Part shown: piece after piece, positions 22,411 through 24,456 of the stretch
How positions within the stretch are numbered: the first letter of the stretch is position 1
Layout: each line of letters starts with the position of its first letter
NCBI GenBank assembly: GCA_964346495.1
Contig: CAYFUW010000025.1
Coordinates: 1 to 24,456, forward strand
DNA length: 24,456 nt
Reading direction: 5' to 3'
Origin: JBGZFC01 sp964346495
GTDB taxonomy: Bacteria > Bacteroidota > Bacteroidia > Bacteroidales > Dysgonomonadaceae
Program-made: the position numbers and the translations under genes
The notes under the pieces: generated by a model
Told to the model about the DNA's origin: nothing
The model's input: only the letters and a program-made list of their open reading frames with translations
Database searches by the model: none

Positions 22411-23496
22411 ATGCAGATATTACGACGAAAAATATTATTACTTATCCTATTAGCAATTGCTTGTTTCGCAACAAGTGAAAAAGTACTTGCACAAAAAAAA
22501 GAGTTTACGGTCGTAATTGATCCCGGACACGGAGGGAAAGATCCGGGTGCAGTTGGCTCTAAATCTAAAGAAAAAGATATAGTTTTGGCTGTTGGAAAAG
22601 CTCTTGGCAATTTGATTGAAAAAAATCACTCCGACGTAAAAGTAATATACACCAGAAATAGCGACAAGTTTGTAGCTCTAAATCAAAGAGCCGCAATTGC
22701 CAACAAAGCTCATGCCGACCTTTTTATTTCACTGCACTGCAACGCATTAGACAGAAAAAAAGCATCTCCACAAGGTGTAGAAACCTTCGTTTTAGGACTA
22801 CACAGAAGCAAAGACAACCTGGATGTAGCAAAGGCAGAGAACGCTGTAATTTTCTACGAAAAAGATTATTCAACCAAATACGACGGATTTAATCCAAACG
22901 AACCTGAATCATATATCATTTTCGAATATATGTCCGGTCAGTATCTGCAACAAAGTATCAATTTTGCAACATTGGTACAAGACAAACTTGTCAAAAACTC
23001 AAAACGAACAAACAGAGACGTTCGCCAAGCCGGATTCTTAGTATTGAGAGAAGTTGCAATGCCAAGTGTATTAGTAGAGTTAGGCTATATTTCAAACAGA
23101 AATGACGAAAATTACATGATGAGCGCTTCAGGGCAACAGTCGCTTGCAAACTCTATCTACCTGGCTTTTAATGAATATAAAAGAGATTACGACAAAAAAA
23201 ATCATATCCTCACAAATGCTACAAAAAAGGATAACGTGACTGTCAGTAACGAATCACAAAGTGGCGAAACAGAATATAGAGTACAATTTTTAATATCACG
23301 AAACAAATTAGAAAGCAACTCAAATCACTTTAAAGGTCTCTCACCTGTTGACTTTTATATTGATGGAGACATATACAAATATACATACGGCAACACAAAT
23401 AGAGTTGAAGAGATAGAATTAATTCTGAAAGAGGTGCGAAAACTATTTAGTGATGCATTTATAGTCGAATTTAAGAACGGAAAAAGAATAAAATGA
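22411..23496 (+). CDS. N-acetylmuramoyl-L-alanine amidase (Amidase_3) with C-terminal SPOR-like domain
   Basis: This periplasmic zinc hydrolase cleaves the bond between N-acetylmuramic acid and the stem peptide, typically during cell separation. The 361-residue protein has a signal peptide (about 1-28, ending VLAQ). The Amidase_3 domain runs from about 33 to 255 with zinc ligands and catalytic residues His40 (VIDPGHGGKDPG), Glu54 (KSKEKD), His109 (ISLHCNA) and Glu223 (VLVELGYISN). After a polar linker, residues 287-356 (YRVQFLISRN to FIVEF) resemble the SPOR fold that targets denuded glycan at division sites. The stop overlaps the mlaD start by 4 bp (ATGA), so translation is probably coupled. 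It lacks the AMIN domain of E. coli AmiB/AmiC. Confidence 0.93.
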   Translation: MQILRRKILLLILLAIACFATSEKVLAQKKEFTVVIDPGHGGKDPGAVGSKSKEKDIVLAVGKALGNLIEKNHSDVKVIYTRNSDKFVALNQRAAIANKAHADLFISLHCNALDRKKASPQGVETFVLGLHRSKDNLDVAKAENAVIFYEKDYSTKYDGFNPNEPESYIIFEYMSGQYLQQSINFATLVQDKLVKNSKRTNRDVRQAGFLVLREVAMPSVLVELGYISNRNDENYMMSASGQQSLANSIYLAFNEYKRDYDKKNHILTNATKKDNVTVSNESQSGETEYRVQFLISRNKLESNSNHFKGLSPVDFYIDGDIYKYTYGNTNRVEEIELILKEVRKLFSDAFIVEFKNGKRIK

Positions 23497-24392
23497 AAAA
23501 ATCCACCTTAACCCGTAATTTTTGGATAGGAGTATCATGTATCATAGCCATTGCAATGATATATTTTGGACTAAACTTCCTAAAAGGGAAAAATATATTC
23601 AAAAAACAAAACACCTATGTTGCTATTTTTGAAAATGTTGAAGGACTTAATGTCTCTTCGCCAATATTTGTAAATGGCTTTCAAATAGGAATAATAAAAT
23701 CTATATCAATTTATAAACAAAATCCGATTTCTTTCGCAATTGTGTTTGATTTAGAGGGATCATACAGAATACCAAAGGGCAGCTTAATGACCTATGGTGC
23801 CGATATTTTGGGATCATCAACTGCAAGCTTAGTTCTTAGCGATAACACAACCGAGTTTTACAGTCCGGGTGACACAATACAAGGTATTCAAAAAGAAGGT
23901 ATGCTGACAACCGCAGAAAGATTGGTGCCAAGAGCAGAGTCGGTGCTTATTCAATTAGATTCGGGATTAATAGCTATGAATAAACTGTTTTCTGACCCTA
24001 TGTTGCAAGAATCACTTAGGGGATTAGGTTCAATGATAAACGAATTAAACCAAACCAGTAGAAATGCAAATCAAACAATAGCCACACTTAATAAGGATTT
24101 ACCGGCAATTACTCAAAATCTGAACAATGTATCAAGCAATTTAAATGATATTACAACCGAAATAAATGCAACCGATTTGAAAAAAACAATAGAATCGATT
24201 GATACAGTAGTTGAAAACTTAAAAGCACTTTCAGAACAACTAAACAGTACAAATAATACTGCGGGATTGCTTCTAAACAATACAGAAATGCATGATAGCT
24301 TAACAAATACCATTAATACAGCAACAAAATTACTCGAAGATATTAGGCAAGATCCTAAAAAATATTTAACGGTAAAAGTTACTCTTTTCTGA
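23493..24392 (+). CDS. MlaD-family MCE protein (lipid transport)
   Basis: MCE proteins form rings or tubes that carry phospholipids between the inner and outer membranes. The 299-residue protein has one N-terminal membrane anchor (about 10-30, FWIGVSCIIAIAMIYFGLNF), an MCE domain (about 40-112, YVAIFENVEGLNVSSPIFVN and FDLEGSYRIPKGS) and a long helical, Asn- and Thr-rich C-terminal region (about 130-295), which in family members forms the coiled pore or needle. The sequence ends YLTVKVTLF. Its length is between E. coli MlaD (183) and multi-MCE proteins. MlaE, MlaF and MlaB are not in the window. The 4-bp overlap with the amidase gene ties envelope lipid transport and peptidoglycan remodelling to one transcript. 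Confidence 0.92.
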   Translation: MKKSTLTRNFWIGVSCIIAIAMIYFGLNFLKGKNIFKKQNTYVAIFENVEGLNVSSPIFVNGFQIGIIKSISIYKQNPISFAIVFDLEGSYRIPKGSLMTYGADILGSSTASLVLSDNTTEFYSPGDTIQGIQKEGMLTTAERLVPRAESVLIQLDSGLIAMNKLFSDPMLQESLRGLGSMINELNQTSRNANQTIATLNKDLPAITQNLNNVSSNLNDITTEINATDLKKTIESIDTVVENLKALSEQLNSTNNTAGLLLNNTEMHDSLTNTINTATKLLEDIRQDPKKYLTVKVTLF

Positions 24393-24407
24393 TTCGGTTA
24401 ATAATTT

Positions 24408-24456
24408 AAAAATAAAACGGACTTGCCTTATTTAGATTAATTCTAAATATGTCTAA
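24408..24456 (+). terminator. Start of a terminator-like hairpin cut by the window end
   Basis: AATAAAACGGACTTGCC is followed by an AT-rich inner stem (TTTAGA pairing with TCTAAA around a short loop). The left outer arm matches the minus-strand arm of the 11641-11706 hairpin; the right arm, expected to contain GCAAGTC, lies beyond the window. Probable terminator of the amidase-mlaD unit. Confidence 0.5.

Overview
The window looks like chromosomal DNA of a low-GC member of the Bacteroidota, most likely the Bacteroidales. The support is a TonB-dependent receptor with an N-terminal carboxypeptidase-regulatory-like domain, a DAHP synthase with a C-terminal chorismate mutase, DUF4369/TlpA thioredoxin lipoproteins, an OstA-like protein beside a SurA-like isomerase, and several promoters fitting the Bacteroidota pattern TTG-N19/20-TAnnTTTG. 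Start codons mostly lack a Shine-Dalgarno sequence. No rRNA, tRNA, CRISPR array, transposase or phage gene was seen.

Layout. Positions 1-2823 hold a TonB-dependent outer-membrane receptor followed by a cluster of palindromic repeats and terminator hairpins. Positions 2824-4774 (minus strand) hold a probable two-gene unit: a dihydroorotate-dehydrogenase-like flavoprotein, then OxyR with both redox cysteines. A family 2 glycosyltransferase (4929-5843) converges on the fused DAHP synthase/chorismate mutase (5845-6924). A proton-coupled peptide transporter (7201-8724) converges on a PlsC-like acyltransferase (8803-10110). A second, membrane-anchored glycosyltransferase (10223-11212) converges on an SMR-family exporter (11221-11556).

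Positions 11641-14376 hold the most unusual locus. It encodes a subtilisin-like S8 protease without a signal peptide and, just downstream, an 85-residue protein. That protein aligns without gaps to the C-terminal part of the protease's own I9-like prodomain and ends exactly at the residue matching the likely processing point. I read this as a protease with a separately encoded prodomain-like inhibitor or chaperone. About 700 bp of AT-rich DNA with a repeated TTGAGCA motif lies upstream.

From 14377 to the end the plus strand is mostly cell-envelope housekeeping: a SurA-like isomerase and an OstA-like protein (envelope biogenesis), a small single-pass membrane protein with MutL (mismatch repair), two tandem TlpA-like lipoproteins of which the first has lost the thioredoxin cis-proline, and a zinc amidase with a SPOR-like tail overlapping an MCE/MlaD protein (peptidoglycan and lipid transport).

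All calls come from reading the sequence and from memory of the families; no database search was run.
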